From NCBI RefSeq assembly GCF_027579695.1, contig NC_083572.1, positions 14,384,915 through 14,448,914 on the forward strand: 64,000 nucleotides of DNA. Reading direction: 5' to 3'. Below are positions 1-11,182 of the stretch, piece by piece. Source of the DNA: Neoarius graeffei (lineage: Eukaryota > Chordata > Actinopteri > Siluriformes > Ariidae). The position numbers were made by a program, and so were the translations under genes. Numbering within the stretch: position 1 is the first letter of the stretch; every line of letters starts with the position of its first letter. The notes beneath the pieces are model-generated. The model saw only the letters and a program-made list of their open reading frames with translations. It was not told the DNA's origin and ran no database searches.

Positions 1-109
1 GCCTTGGCCTGAGTTTCCCAGAAGTATCGTAGCACAAAGACCATCGTTAAATGGTAGAGCGAGCAGCACAATGAATCCTCTCTCCTAGTTAAGATGCTCT
101 TACTGTTAA

Positions 110-1886
110 AGGAGAACTAAAGTCATTTTTAAACTTGCTTTATTTCTTAATTAACATGCTATTCAATTACGTTTTCGGTTTTAGTAACCTTATATCATGG
201 CTTGTATTGGCAACTAATTCCAATTAAATATTATACTTATTGGCCTATTCGGTTTTTAGCGATGTTGAATTTAGTTTGTTTGGTCCACGGCAGGAGTCAC
301 TTACACTACGTTCAGACTGCAACCTGAAACGACCCATATCCGATTTGTTGTGAAATCCGATTTTTTTGTTAGGCCGTTCACATTACCAATTATATGAGAC
401 TTGTATGCGATCTCCAATATGAACGGAAAACGACCCAAAAGTGTCCCGCATGCGCAAATTGACACGTAATAAGCACATCTACGTAATACGTAAACAAAAA
501 AAAAGGTGCACTCTTCAAGTTTAATGATTTTCTTTTTTTGTTTGTTTGTTTGTTTAATTATCTGGTTAGTGTTAAAGTGTAAGGTCTCGTGTGTGTTTTT
601 GTTTCTGAACTGAAATGAAAACGTGTAGCCTGGTAACGAGGGTTGACTCCTAAATGTCTCTCTAATTTCTATATAAGTGCACTACATGTTACTAGGAAGT
701 AATAGATTTTTAAACTCTATATACCGTAGTGCACTCAAGCTTCAGTAGGCAGTCATTTGGGATACGGCCGCTGTATTACCAAACTCTTAATTCAGGCTTA
801 ATAATTTGCACATATTTATTTCGTCATATTAATAAACTTTTTCTACATTTTTATAAATATTTATTTAGATTGTTTATAGCCAGCTGAATTCTGCAACTTC
901 TCTCAGCGCTGGCTCAAGGTGCATAAACACCAGTGCAGTTTGCTATGGAGATGAGGCGAGACCTGGCGATGTGGTACAGGATGGTTTAAGTTATAAATCA
1001 GTTATAGAAACTGTTTTATTTAATCAGGCTAACAGATAAACATCCAGGTCCCTACCAAATCCACCATTAGCTTGATCAATTCTATAAAAGTCTATTTAAA
1101 TTCTGAAAACTGTACAAATGTTGTTGTTTTCCACCAAAGAGGCGGGATTAGCCAACGCAGAATAGTGACGTTTGTCTCGTTGATGACGTGTAGGTCGCAT
1201 GAATGCGACCTGTCCAGTCAGACTGCAGTCGCGTGTGAAAATATCGGATATGCATCGGATTTAGGACCACATATCCAAGCGGCCTGGGTCGCATGTGAAA
1301 AAATCGGATCTGTGTCGTTCAGATTGTCAATAACAAATCGGATACAGGTCGCATATGGGCAAAAAAATCGGATATGGGTCGTTTCAGGGTGCAGTCTGAA
1401 CGTAGTCTTATCCACGCGATCTTCACAAGACTTATGCTAGACTTCGAAACGTGAAGTGTCAGCGCCGCCGTTTTGAAAACTCTTTTCCAAGCGAAATATT
1501 GCACAAAAACGAGTTTAAATGACGATGACTGCCTACTTTTTTCAAACTTTCCTGATTGCTATCAAAACAAACAAAACTTCCGGCTTGATTACATCAGCAT
1601 TCGAAAGAGGGCGTGCGCATCTTTTGACAACGTTGGCAGATGTTGGTCACTTTGATTTCCGCTGTACGTTTTACTTCCGTCCTACGATGTCTCGCACAGG
1701 TCTCGACGAATCTCGTTTACGGCCATTGCTTTGACATATGGACTGATATATTACATAGCATATTTCAAACACTCATAACTTGCTATAGCAGTGACAAAAT
1801 AGCGATCAAAAATGGATTCCTGTATTTAATAAAATGTGATAAATAGAATTTTGATGATAAAAAAAAAAATTGCCTTCAGTTCCCCT
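110..1886. mobile_element. Kolobok-like TTAA-flanked DNA element (non-autonomous)
   Basis: The left edge reads TTAA then AGGAGAACTAAAGTCA. The right edge, reverse complemented, reads TTAA then AGGGGAACTGAAGGCA. Both ends are therefore inverted copies next to TTAA (106-109 and 1887-1890), the duplication typical of Kolobok and piggyBac elements. No transposase is visible. A Harbinger-like element sits inside it (304-1407), so this is the older insertion. Superfamily assignment is inference from TTAA and end sequence. Confidence 0.55.
304..1407. mobile_element. PIF/Harbinger-like MITE, copy 1
   Basis: The ends are inverted: the left begins CACTACGTTCAGACTGCA and the right, reverse complemented, GACTACGTTCAGACTGCA. 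Both continue into a CCTGAAACGACCCATATCCG block. The flanks are TTA at 301-303 and 1408-1410, the 3-bp TWA duplication of PIF/Harbinger elements. A related copy lies at 23403-24102 in the opposite orientation, sharing the segment around the motif AATAGTGACGTTTG. No transposase reading frame survives. Confidence 0.65.
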
Positions 1887-1890
1887 TTAA

Positions 1891-2269
1891 GAGGCTTTTG
1901 GGAAACCCACCCCTGACCAGTTGAACCCAACTCCACTGCCCAAGCCCAAACTCACTGTCTCCACTAATCTGCTGAATGAAAGCGGAGCAATCTAATGTAT
2001 ATTGCTAGTTTTTTCTCCTTGGGTTTCAGTGTTTTCTGACCCCAGAATCACCCCATTTGCTAATGTCTGCACCTTTTCCCTAAAAGATAATCCATAAAGA
2101 ACATAATTTTAACTGGAGTGGTGGTGTCGGCTGGCAGGAAAGGGAAGATTGTGTTTTCATTACACTGGTGTTATCCCTTACATGTGGCAGAGGGATCTAA
2201 ACACACAAATGTTTCCTTTAAAAATCCCAGGTTTGTATTTGAAGTGCCTTTTTTGTGTTTGTCTCAGAG
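1891..2269. other. No gene recognised; intron or upstream flank of ZF-A
   Basis: No repeat or coding signal was recognised. The stretch ends in a pyrimidine-rich tract and an AG that would serve as the acceptor for the first visible exon of ZF-A. The initiating exon of ZF-A, expected by comparison with ZF-C, was not found here and probably lies left of the window. Confidence 0.4.
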
Positions 2270-5200
2270 CAACAGCTTAAGGACGTGCCCTGTTTCTGCC
2301 AAGAGGAAGAGAGAATTCCAGGAATGCAACAGCTGCAGAACATGGAGGATATCCCCAGTCTTATCTCGGAGGCTTTGTGCTATAATGGCAAAGCTCAGCA
2401 CAGAGACCAAACTCTGTTACAGATGTGTAAAGTGAAACTGGTGGACTTCAGGAAAATACAGAGCCTGAATGCAAGGAAAATATCAAAAGGAAATTTTCAT
2501 ACTGGAGGTAATTATGATTAGAAAATTGATCTTTATGATATTACACCCTAATGTAATGACAGTGCAATCTATCAATTTTACATTAGCATCCCCTTCTTCT
2601 TTTGAAGACGTCTTATTTGTGTGTCCAAGTTCCAGGTAAATCCGTTTTTCATGGAGACCAACCTACAGTGCAGGCTCAGTTAAGGACGTGTTCTGTGAGA
2701 CTGGTGGATTGTAGAAAAATACAAAACAGAAAAGCAACAGCTGAGGGTGAACCTGAAGATGGGGCAAATGATCACGAATACAGCCGCAGTGATTTTATTT
2801 CCTCCAGTGAGTATATAATGGTTGTGTTATGGCTCTGAATGCAAATGATTAAAAATTGTGATACATTTCATAAAGTATGTGGGGTGCATTGTTGTAGTAG
2901 TAATAATAAAATTTAATTTATATAGCGCCTTTCTCAAATACAGGGATGCTTTTACGGAGTAGCAAACAAAATTGCAAACATTGTAAGTGAAGGTTGATGT
3001 GGTATTTTGGGTCATTTGTGAATGTGACACCCTGGCCTCCCTCTGTGGTTTTAGGAGCTTGAACTGGTACATTTGTAGTGCTTCACCTCTGTAGTCCATC
3101 TGTTTGCCTTATCTTATTTTCAGCTTATTCTGTCATCTTGAATGACCCTTGCCTGGTGAATAATTTAAACCTTGATGTGGGTCGCAAAACGAGAACTTGA
3201 TCTCCGGGGCTTATTGATGTTTGAGGGCAAATTTTCTTATGTTAATTACAAATACACTGCAACCCACGATAAGGAATTCCTTGGGGGACGTCCAAATAGT
3301 TTGTTATACCAAAAGGTTTGTCATACTGAAACGTGCTCACTTATGTTAAACAAGGCCAACTGTGTTTAATTTATAGTATGCCTAATTCACTTGCAGTTCG
3401 TATGTTTACAAGTGTTGTTTAAATGAGGCGGATGACAGATGCAATTGCAGGAAGAGTGTTTATTTAAAAACCAGCAGGCAAACAGATCAAAAACATAAGA
3501 CAAAGGCAAGGTCGTAGAATGGGCATTGGCGAGGATGGTGGTGATGAACCACACTAGGTGTCGATCAGAGATGGTCCACAGAAGCTTCAGGGTGAGACCC
3601 TGGTGCCACAAAGTGTCGTAGGCTGCAGTGAGATCCAACAGGATGGTGCCCACCTTGTGGCCTTTTTCGAACCTGACCTCGATGTCTTCTGTCAGCTTAA
3701 TGATTTGATGGATGGTGATTCATCTTTGACAGAAGCCTGCCTGCTTATTGGGTAGTTGGGGGTTGACGATTGGATCCAACCAGGCAAGGAAGAGTCTTTC
3801 AAGGAGCTTAAAAGAAACATGCAGGAGTGAGATAGAGTGGTAGCTCTTCAGGTCGTCCATTGACTTGTTTGGTTTGGGTAGGGTGACGATTGTTGCCTTC
3901 TGCCAGAGCTTGGGCATTAATAAATTTAAGAAGCAGTTGGAGTAGAACTCCTTGAGCTAGTCAAGGCATTGTGGCCCACAATGAATCAGGAATTCTGGAG
4001 AATACCTTATCACCTAGTGGCCCTAAATGCATTCAGCTGTCCCTTCGAGGCACAATGTCCCTCCTAATAGGGAGGTGAAAATGACAAACATTTAATTTGT
4101 GAAATGTTACTAGGCATTTCGGACATGTTTTAGCTAGAGAAGCTAGAATAAACAAGTCGTGAATAATTCTCTCTCTTCCTGTCCACCCCCCCGAAGCAGA
4201 AGACCTGGAAGAAACAGAAGACTATATTATTTTCTCTTTTTTCCACTGTCTTACACATTACAAATAATTCAGTGCAAACTAACATTTTGATAAACTTTAT
4301 GCAACACAGCAGTTATTTGCCAATATTTTATTGACTTTTTAACTGTGCACGGGGGCAATTCCATGTAAATGTCAACCTCACAGGAGATCCCAAATTTCAA
4401 ACTAAACAAACTAAATCAATAAACAAATAAATAAATACATACATAAATAAATATTTTGATCACCTAATATGTCACTGTCAGTCTTTCTTTCTTATAATGT
4501 AAACCCCAAGCTAAAATCAACTTTGATCATGTACAATTCTATATTATTGCCACAAGCCACAGAAATGTATGCTAAAATCCACAAAACAGCAAAACAATAG
4601 CCATCCTAAATATTATTTAAGAACTTTGATAGTTTTAGCTGATATTTAGAGAGTTTTTCAAAGGGTTATGGTGGTTAAATTGCTGATTTTCTAAACATAT
4701 GCCATGTCTATTTCAGATGCGTCACATCTATAACGGAATTTCGTCACATCCATAACGCTGACTTTTCCTTCCGAAACTCTGCATGAAATACAAAATATTT
4801 TAAACAAAGATTTTTTAATATTCACCTTGGACCCCTCTATCAAATGGATATCTCCATTTCAACATTAGGTTTACAATTTCACAGAGTTTGATAAAAATGT
4901 ACAGTCACCCAAGAAAAGTGATACTTTTTCTGTCACATCCATAACGCATCTTTTATTGGCATTTTCTGGCATGCCCTAGATGTACTATGGGAATTGTTCT
5001 TGTTCTATCACTTCTCCAGTATGGTACAGCCTTAAAATATGCAACACCTGTTTAAATACTGGGAGACAATAAAACATGCACTGGGTCATTTGTTGCCATT
5101 TTGAGTTCAAGTGTCACGTCCATAACGCTGGAATTGCTCACAAGTGCTTTTGCTCATTGCAAAGTAAAATGTAGATTTACCCCCAAAAAGCTTAATGTCA

Positions 5201-6689
5201 ATCCCTGCATGAAATTTTGTGCCATTTATTTTGTGTCATGTATTGTCTATAGAGCTTACTGCTAAGAAATTATTGAAAAGGAATTCAATGTCCAAATTGG
5301 CAGTAATTGCAAATTGCAGCTGATTTTTAAAAAAAATTGTTGCTTGGGCACTAAGACTGTTTCAAGGTTTAAAAGTTATTTTTCTCTCATGAAATTACAG
5401 GCAAGTCCAGCATGTCATCATCTGATGAATGGGATCAGTCTATCTCTCAAGAACAAATGATCCAAAGAAAGCACCTTAGAAAAGTTAACCTTGCATTACG
5501 TCATTCAGGCAAACAAATGGGACAAAGGACAAATCAGTGCAGCCAGTGCAAGAAGACTTTCAGTAGTTCATCAAGCTTGAGAAGGCATCAAAGAGTGCAT
5601 ATGGAAGGGACGTCCTGCAGTTGCACACAGTGTGGGAAAATGTTTAAACACAAATCAGGCCTGCAAATTCACCAGAGATTGCACACTGGGGAGAAAGCTT
5701 ACCGTTGCACACAGTGTGGAAAAATGTTTACGTATGAATCACGCCTGCGATTTCACCAGAAAGTGCACACTGGGGAGAAGCCTTACCAGTGCACACAATG
5801 TGGAAAAATGTTTACACAAAAATCACACGTGCAAATTCACCAGAGAGTGCACACTGGGGAGAAGCCTTATCAGTGCACACAATGTGGTAAAACCTTCAGG
5901 CAAGGCTCAGGTCTACGGGTACACCAGATGGTGCACACCAGAGTACAGCTTGACGGCAACTCTGAGTCCGACAAGACGCAGGTATCAAATGTTAAAGCAC
6001 ACGAGCGTGTACATACTAGTGAGAAGTGTCTGCGGTGCAAACAGTGTGGAAAACAATTCTCAAGCTCACTAGGGTTCAAGAGGCATAAGAATGCACACAC
6101 AACGAAGCACTATCAGTGCCCAGAGTGTGGTCAACAATTCAGACATTCTTTGTCCCTTAAAATTCACAAGAGAATACATACTGGGGAAAGACTGTATAAG
6201 TGTTCTGAATGTGACAAAGCATTTCCTCATTCTTCAGCTCTTCTAGTACACAAAAGGCTACATAGTGGACAAAAGCCGTACTACTGTGACCTGTGTGGAA
6301 AACAGTTTTCACAATCAACACATCTGCGCACTCACCAGAGAATTCACACCGGAGTAAAACCTTATAGGTGCTCTCATTGCGGCAAATCTTTCACTCAGTC
6401 ATCACATCTTTCAGTGCACAAGCTGATGCACACTGGACAGAAGCCTTACTGCTGCTCTACCTGTGGCAAAGGATTCAGAACATCCGACCACCTTAAGTTG
6501 CACCAGAGGACACACACTGGGGAAAAGCCGTACCGCTGCTCTGTGTGCGGATGGTGCTTCACTCAGTCCCACAGCCTTAAAGAGCACCAAAGAATACACA
6601 CTGGAGAGAAGCCTTACCAGTGCTGTAAATGTGACAGAGTATTCAGAGTGTACGGAGATCTTAAATACCATGAGTATTTTCACACCTGA
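2270..6689 (+). CDS. C2H2 zinc-finger protein ZF-A (5'-partial, three exons visible)
   Basis: A nuclear DNA-binding C2H2 zinc-finger protein is predicted. Exons are 2270-2507, 2636-2806 and 5401-6689. Both introns are phase 1, with AG acceptors and GT donors (gtaatt, gtgagt), and the joined frame is open for 565 residues. Exon 1 encodes a Cys-rich acidic segment starting near PCFCQEEE and ending in LVDFRKIQ. Exon 2 repeats that motif as LVDCRKIQ. The last exon starts with an MSSSDEWDQ segment, then carries 14 finger units from about 5532. Thirteen have CxxC...HxxxH, mostly joined by HTGEKP-type linkers, and unit 6 (after [10 protein letters not shown]) has lost its cysteines. No KRAB, SCAN or BTB domain is seen. 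A start codon and first short exon are missing and probably lie left of the window. A polyadenylation signal follows at 6876. The exon structure matches ZF-C, which supports reality of the splice sites. Target and regulatory role are unknown. Confidence 0.82.
2905..2960 (-). mobile_element. LINE 3'-end remnant
   Basis: The sequence around AATTTATATAGCGCCTTTCTC resembles the conserved 3' end of teleost LINE families, read on the minus strand. It may belong to the same insertion as the reverse-transcriptase remnant at 3500-3960, but the intervening 500 bases were not recognised. Confidence 0.35.
3500..3960 (-). mobile_element. Degenerate LINE reverse-transcriptase fragment
   Basis: The minus strand encodes pieces of a non-LTR reverse transcriptase in more than one frame. 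One piece (3720-3917) has [17 protein letters not shown] and a SYHSISLL block, resembling the SYRPISLL motif. Another (3500-3653) has [20 protein letters not shown], the catalytic-Asp region with [10 protein letters not shown] in intact relatives. Stops and frameshifts separate them, so it is a dead 5'-truncated copy lying in the second intron of ZF-A. The clade is not assigned with confidence (CR1/L2/Jockey group likely). Confidence 0.65.
4012..5400. repeat. Segmental duplication, copy A (partner 11704-12289)
   Basis: The intron upstream of the ZF-A finger exon is duplicated upstream of the ZF-B exon. Shared landmarks in order are CACCTAGTGGCC, CTCCTAATAGGGA, AGAAGCTAGAATAAACAAG, GTGCAAACT plus TTTTGATAAACTT, AAAGTAAAATGTAGATTTAC, and the acceptor tract ending GAAATTACAG. 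Copy A has about 780 extra bases (4350-5133) missing from copy B. The duplication continues into the finger exon itself. Confidence 0.75.
4350..5133. mobile_element. Unclassified insertion with four 15-mer motif copies
   Basis: This block is absent from the paralogous intron near 12030, so it is an insertion (or was lost there). Its ends are weakly inverted: GGGGGCAATTCCA on the left and, reverse complemented, GAGCAATTCCA on the right. It carries four copies of GTCACATCCATAACG or one-base variants, at 4721, 4743, 4932 and 5113. No coding capacity was recognised. Confidence 0.5.
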
Positions 6690-7190
6690 AACTGCAATGC
6701 AACAGGAAATTACATTTACATGTCACAAAGTCAATGTTTTCCTCTTAAAGGGCAAAGAAAACCTACCAAAAAAACCACCTCCTTTATACTGACATATAAT
6801 AGTCATACAAGACATGTTTGAGTGTTCACTTCTTCATATTTGTACCTGTATACTGTGTGATTGTTTTTCTTTTGAAATAAAATGTCCCTGGGCACTGACG
6901 TCTTGCTCTCTCTGAGGTTAAAATATCACGCTCCGAGTACAAATTACATGAGAGAATCCGAGATAGTGACGTAATATACTCACCACCTGACTTACTGAGG
7001 CTGAGCTCTAGTGGATATAGCGCTTCTAAATTGCTGTGAACAACCCTGAAGATGCCCGAGGGTCAAGCATTTGCCTGTCAAAATAAACCAGATGATTGAA
7101 TCCGTGAACACACACACACACAAAAGTAAACAGTGAGCAGATACATACCTGGGTTTTGATAGCCTTTAGCCACCTAGCTAGCTACTCACA
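6690..7190. other. 3' UTR of ZF-A and unannotated flank
   Basis: Bases 6690 to about 6900 are the likely 3' UTR of ZF-A. The rest holds a short (CA)n run near 7110-7122 and no recognised coding sequence. Confidence 0.5.
6876..6881 (+). promoter_or_regulatory. Polyadenylation signal of ZF-A
   Basis: AATAAA lies 187 bases after the ZF-A stop codon, followed by a GT-rich stretch (TGTCCCTGGG). This is a plausible 3' end for a compact 3' UTR. Confidence 0.55.
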
Positions 7191-7648
7191 GTGGGTTTAT
7201 TTTTTATTTTTGCACCCTTGGACTTTCCCATTTTACTGTGTGTCGGTCAAGCCAATGAGTGCTGTAAACAAACCTTTTTTATGAAGGCACAGAGAAAATA
7301 CCAGCTGTATTCAGTCATGGTCACTAAGAAGAAGTTAAGAGACCTCAGCCTTGGCAAGATAAGAGACATTTTGGAAGTCTCAGCACCTCTGAATTAATAA
7401 TGTGAGTGTATGTAAATTTTTGACCCTGTATGTATAATATTGACCCTGTGTTGATTTCAGAAAACCCAAAATAAATTAAAATTTCTGCACCAAATTCATG
7501 TTTTTTTCTTTTAAAGAAATATGTTGCACAATCATTTCGCCACAGAAAACAAACAGTTCAGAGAAATAATTGAAAGCCCAATATTGCCATGACATTCATA
7601 TCCAAGATGACATTCGTATCACTGTGTGTAAACTTCTGACCACAACTG
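7191..7648 (-). mobile_element. Tc1/mariner remnant, terminal part
   Basis: The stretch is homologous to 38040-38225 plus the TIR of the decayed Tc1 at 36090-40920. It shares ACTGTGTGT...GGTCAA, AATGAGTGCTGT, AAAGTTAAGAGACCT-like text and the sequence TGAATTAATAAT. It ends in a TIR that reads CAGTTGTGGTCAGAAGTTTA on the reverse strand. No usable transposase remains. Confidence 0.6.
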
Positions 7649-7649
7649 T

Positions 7650-7925
7650 ACCTGCTGGGGTGCCCTTTCCCCCTCTGTTCGGATCATGCCCCGCTCCAGT
7701 GGCTCCACTGCGTGAAAGATGTCAATGTGCAGATCTAGCCCTCCAACCTTTCAAATTTGAGGTGGTCCACAAGCACAGATGGTGGTGGCGGACTTTCTGT
7801 CCCATCAGGGGGTGGGGTGGGGTGTTTATCCGCTTTAGGCCGGATGGCTCCCTGGCCTGAGTCGGGCAGTGGGGGTATGTGGCAGCAGGGGCATGGTCAA
7901 GCCTTGGTTTGTGAATCAAGGGTTG
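7650..7925 (+). mobile_element. Gypsy fragment: RNase H end, polypurine tract and LTR start
   Basis: This is an older relative of the element at 56635-61602. It keeps the RNase H end (a TCGGATCATGCCCCGCTCCA-like match to SDHAPLQWL), the AACCTTTCAAATTTGAGGT segment, the GGGCAGTGGGGGTA polypurine tract and the LTR start TGTGGCAGCAGGGGCATGG. It is cut at both ends and the frame is broken. Confidence 0.7.
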
Positions 7926-8487
7926 GGCCAGGGAAGGTGAGTGGGAAAGTCATTACACCTGTTGTCAGTTAATGTTGTGTGTGTCTGTTGAAGTCAAGTC
8001 AAGTCAACTTTATTGCCAAATATGCTATACATGCTCGACATACAGCACAGATGAAATATCAGTCCTCTCTGACCCACGGTGCAAACTGGCAATGCAATAA
8101 ATAAAAATAGAATAATTGAAAAAAACAAACAATATAAACAGTATAAACACTCTAGATAGGAACTAGACATAGACTAAACACTCAATATAAACAGTATAAA
8201 TAAACAGTATAAACACTAGATAAGAACAAGACAGACTAAACACTCAGACAATATAAACAGTATAAAAACACTAGATATGAACTAGGCCAGGGCTTTTCAA
8301 AGTGTGGGGCGTGCCAGAGTTCTTCAGGGGGGGCGCAACGTGAGGAAAAATAAACCAGAATAAGTTACTATTGCGGACATTTAGCGAACTTCAGCTAGCC
8401 TTTGCCAGAGACAAAATGGATCGATTTTTAGTACCTAAAGCTACAGTGAGTGAGGAGACAGAGTCTGGGCCAAGCCAAAAAACAGAC

Positions 8488-10082
8488 CCTCCAGGATTTC
8501 GCGATGTTGCGATTCAACCAATCCCCGCGAATTCAGGGCGGTGTTGCAATTATCAGGGGCGATTCTAGCATCTGATCTTTGGGGGTGCTTAGCCCCCAGA
8601 GCTGACAGAGGCACCTCGCTTGAACGACAGTGTTTCCACGTTTATTCCGCATTTAGACTAGACTTAAACGCTATGTTACATTAAATAAAATTGAGTAACA
8701 CACGGTGGTCTAGCACTGTAGCACTTGTACAGCTCTGCACAAAAGTATCTCGATATGGATGATAAATGTCGTTTTTATCATTCTGTTCATAGACCAGGGT
8801 ACATCAATATTGCATTATGCATATTATTGTGTTGTGTTTAACAATTGTAACTCCAGTCCGTACCTTCACATCTCGCTATGCCAGTAATACTCAGGTGCTA
8901 CTTCGAGTTCCTCATCGGCGTGGAATCCAGTTAAAAAAAAACACCATGTCGTAGCAAGCACTCGCGCGGACAGGCAACCCAATCAGAGGGGACGCAAGGA
9001 GGAGAGGTATTTTACTGGTCATAGAACTATCACGTAACAGGTGAATTCAAGAACACACACACGCCCGCACACACATTCATTGCGCAGTGCGCAAGGGTAC
9101 TTATTTCTGAAAATTACATCCAAAAGCAGTGTTTTTGAGGGTGCTGAGCTAGGGGGTGCTGAGCTCGTTTTTGGGGGTGCTTGAGCACCCCCCAAAATAG
9201 GCTAAACACGCCCCTGGCAATTATATCCAATCACCGCAACCTTCCCGCAAATTTGACCAATCGTTGGCGTCGTCTTGAGGTGACGTCGACAAACTACCTT
9301 CCGCCTTACTTCCGTGTATACGCTCAAGAGAAGCAGCATGTGTGAGTCAGTGTTTATATAGGCTTAAATTCTGTTACTGAAAGTGTGTGATGTTTACAGT
9401 GAAGGGCTGTGTGCACTTTACATTATTTTTTACTTAATACAAGAAATTAATGGATGCCAACATTTTTGCCAAAATGGTATTTTATTTTCCATTGTTTAGG
9501 CAGCTTCAGCATCATACTGTGAGATTCTGTTCAAATTGTTTTTTTTCTTCTATGAAGCCTGAGCCATTTATTTTATTAGTTTATAATTAATGTTTAATTT
9601 AGTCTTCAGGAGAGACTGCCTGCACACAGTACTAGTGTTGTTAGTTTTTTTTTCTTACATGAAAGCTGAGGCATTTATATTATATTTGAAGGTAACATCA
9701 TGTTGTGCTGTGAGGTTCTCTGCACTTTAACTTTTGAACCAACAGGTGCATTTGGATAAGTAAAGCCTATTTTTCTGCATTTTTGTAGTCCTGGTAATCT
9801 TTTATATTGGTAAAGTTGTTTATAGGACCATTTCTCAGTGTCTTTGTTTTTTTAATCAATAGTTTTTCAGTAATAACTTAATATTTAACATATCACTCAA
9901 TTTTAATCACAAAAAGAGAAAATCGCAACAATTTCTCGCAACTTTCACTTCCTCCCGCAATGTAATCGCAACAAAAACCTAAAAAACACCGCAACTTTCA
10001 TCGCAATTTTTTGGAAACCCCCCGCAACATCAGACATTTTAGCCCGCAACAATCATAAAAAAGGCCCGCGGAATCCTGGGGG
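8488..10082. mobile_element. TIR element inside the hAT at 8288-10414
   Basis: It lies between the two transposase pieces of the outer hAT. The left end reads CTCCAGGATTTCGCGATGTT and the right end, reverse complemented, CCCCAGGATTCCGCGGGCC. The interior near the right end is rich in CGCAAC words. Target duplication was not resolved and no gene is seen. It contains the smaller hAT-like element 8554-9216. Confidence 0.5.
8554..9216. mobile_element. hAT-like MITE, innermost of the nest
   Basis: The ends are CAGGGGCGATTCTAGCATC and, reverse complemented, CAGGGGCGTGTTTAGCC. Both continue into G-rich TTGGGGGTGCTTAG-like sequence. The flanks are a perfect 8-bp duplication GCAATTAT at 8546-8553 and 9217-9224. 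It is non-coding and is the youngest of three nested elements. Confidence 0.8.
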
Positions 10083-10800
10083 GACTGAAAAAAGAAGGAA
10101 GTATGACCACAATTTATTTAAAGTTTGGATTTTCATGGATTGGATCTGAAGATGCTCCACTGCCACAGTGTGTTGTCTGCCAAGAGGTGCTAGCTAACGA
10201 TGCTATGAGATGTTTAAAATGTGTAAAACAAGATGTTTTAAAAAGCACAAATGTTTAAAATGTGAAAAAGAAAAAAATAATGTGTACAACAACCATTTTT
10301 TAAAAATACGAATGGAACATTAAGTATAGCAACAACAAAAATTGTAAGGGGGGGCGCTGTTGTTTATTTGCTCTCCGAGGGGGGGCTGACTCTCCCATAC
10401 TTTGAAAACCCCTGAACTAGACTAAACACCCATATACATACACACACACACATATAAATTGGTACAAATAACCAAACAGTCAAGGGCACTTGAGGTATAG
10501 CAGGTAAACATGAAATAAGCAGTATAAACAAACTAACAGCTGTTAAGGTGAGGTAGTGCGGAATAGTGCAAATGAGTGAGGTAAAGTGAGATGTGCGGTC
10601 CCTGAGTTCAGTGTGTTAATGAACGATGAGATGTATGAGTGATGGCGAAGCAGGAAAAAAGGAGGTAGAGAGCGAAAAGGTGAGGTCTCTCCTGAACAGA
10701 GCTTGTGTGTGTGAGCGAGCAAATGAGCTTAGTGAAGCTGAAAAGCAATGAAACACTAAAAATAAACTTTGTGTTGACATAATTTCCCGCCTGTCCGTGC

Positions 10801-11182
10801 TTCAGTATAGTAAAATAGTTTGTTATAGTGGGGTTGCTGTGTAATCGGGATTCAGGCCATGCATCATTGTTTCAAGCGTCATCATAAATACAATGTAACA
10901 CAAAGCAGTGCCATCATATATTCTAGTAATTATCCTGGGTCTAATGGCCTAATGAGGTCCATGCCAACTCTCTCAACTGGAACCCCAGTTAATGACAGCC
11001 GGCACAGTGGTGATAAACTTAACCGTAGAAATTCCCAAGAGGACTCTCTCCATTCTCCAGCTCTCTGTGGCTTGGAGCAACTGGTGATGTCCCAGACAGC
11101 ACATTCCCAACAAGCACCAGACAAACCTCTCATCCAATACCACCTAGTGGCCATAAATGATCACCTCATCCAGCATCACCTA
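10801..11182. other. Unassigned sequence
   Basis: An open frame of 108 codons exists (10859-11185) but its product matches nothing recognised and it crosses into the next transposon. The repeated words CACCTAGTGGCCATAAATGA and ATCACCT resemble the duplicated intron that follows. Confidence 0.4.

Larger units (their letters stand above)
8288..10414 (+). mobile_element. hAT transposon remnant, outermost of a nest
   Basis: The ends are CAGGGCTTTTCAAAGTGTGG and, reverse complemented, CAGGGGTTTTCAAAGTATGG. The flanks are AACTAGGC (8280-8287) and AACTAGAC (10415-10422), an 8-bp hAT duplication with one mismatch. Two pieces of a BED-finger transposase N-terminus remain. A start is seen near 8416 (MDRFLVPKA). 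A later block near 10095 reads RKYDHNLFKFGF then PQCVVCQEVLANDAM, resembling ZBED5-type hAT proteins. The two pieces are separated by a younger insertion, and the catalytic domain is absent. Confidence 0.75.
7985..10800 (-). mobile_element. LINE 3' UTR (minus strand), split by a hAT-like insertion
   Basis: AAGTCAAGTCAAGTCAACTT followed by TATTGCCAAATATGC is a typical 3' terminus of a teleost LINE on the minus strand, with an imperfect AAGTC tail. The 3' UTR runs to 8287 and resumes at 10415 after the insertion at 8288-10414. It fades near 10800. A (CA)n run lies at about 10440-10453. No reverse-transcriptase frame is visible, so the copy is 5' truncated. Confidence 0.55.

Noticed and set aside
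5632-6100. Alternative frames within the zinc-finger exons
   Set aside because: Repeating finger units create long open frames on other strands and frames. The C2H2 frame is the only one with domain structure.
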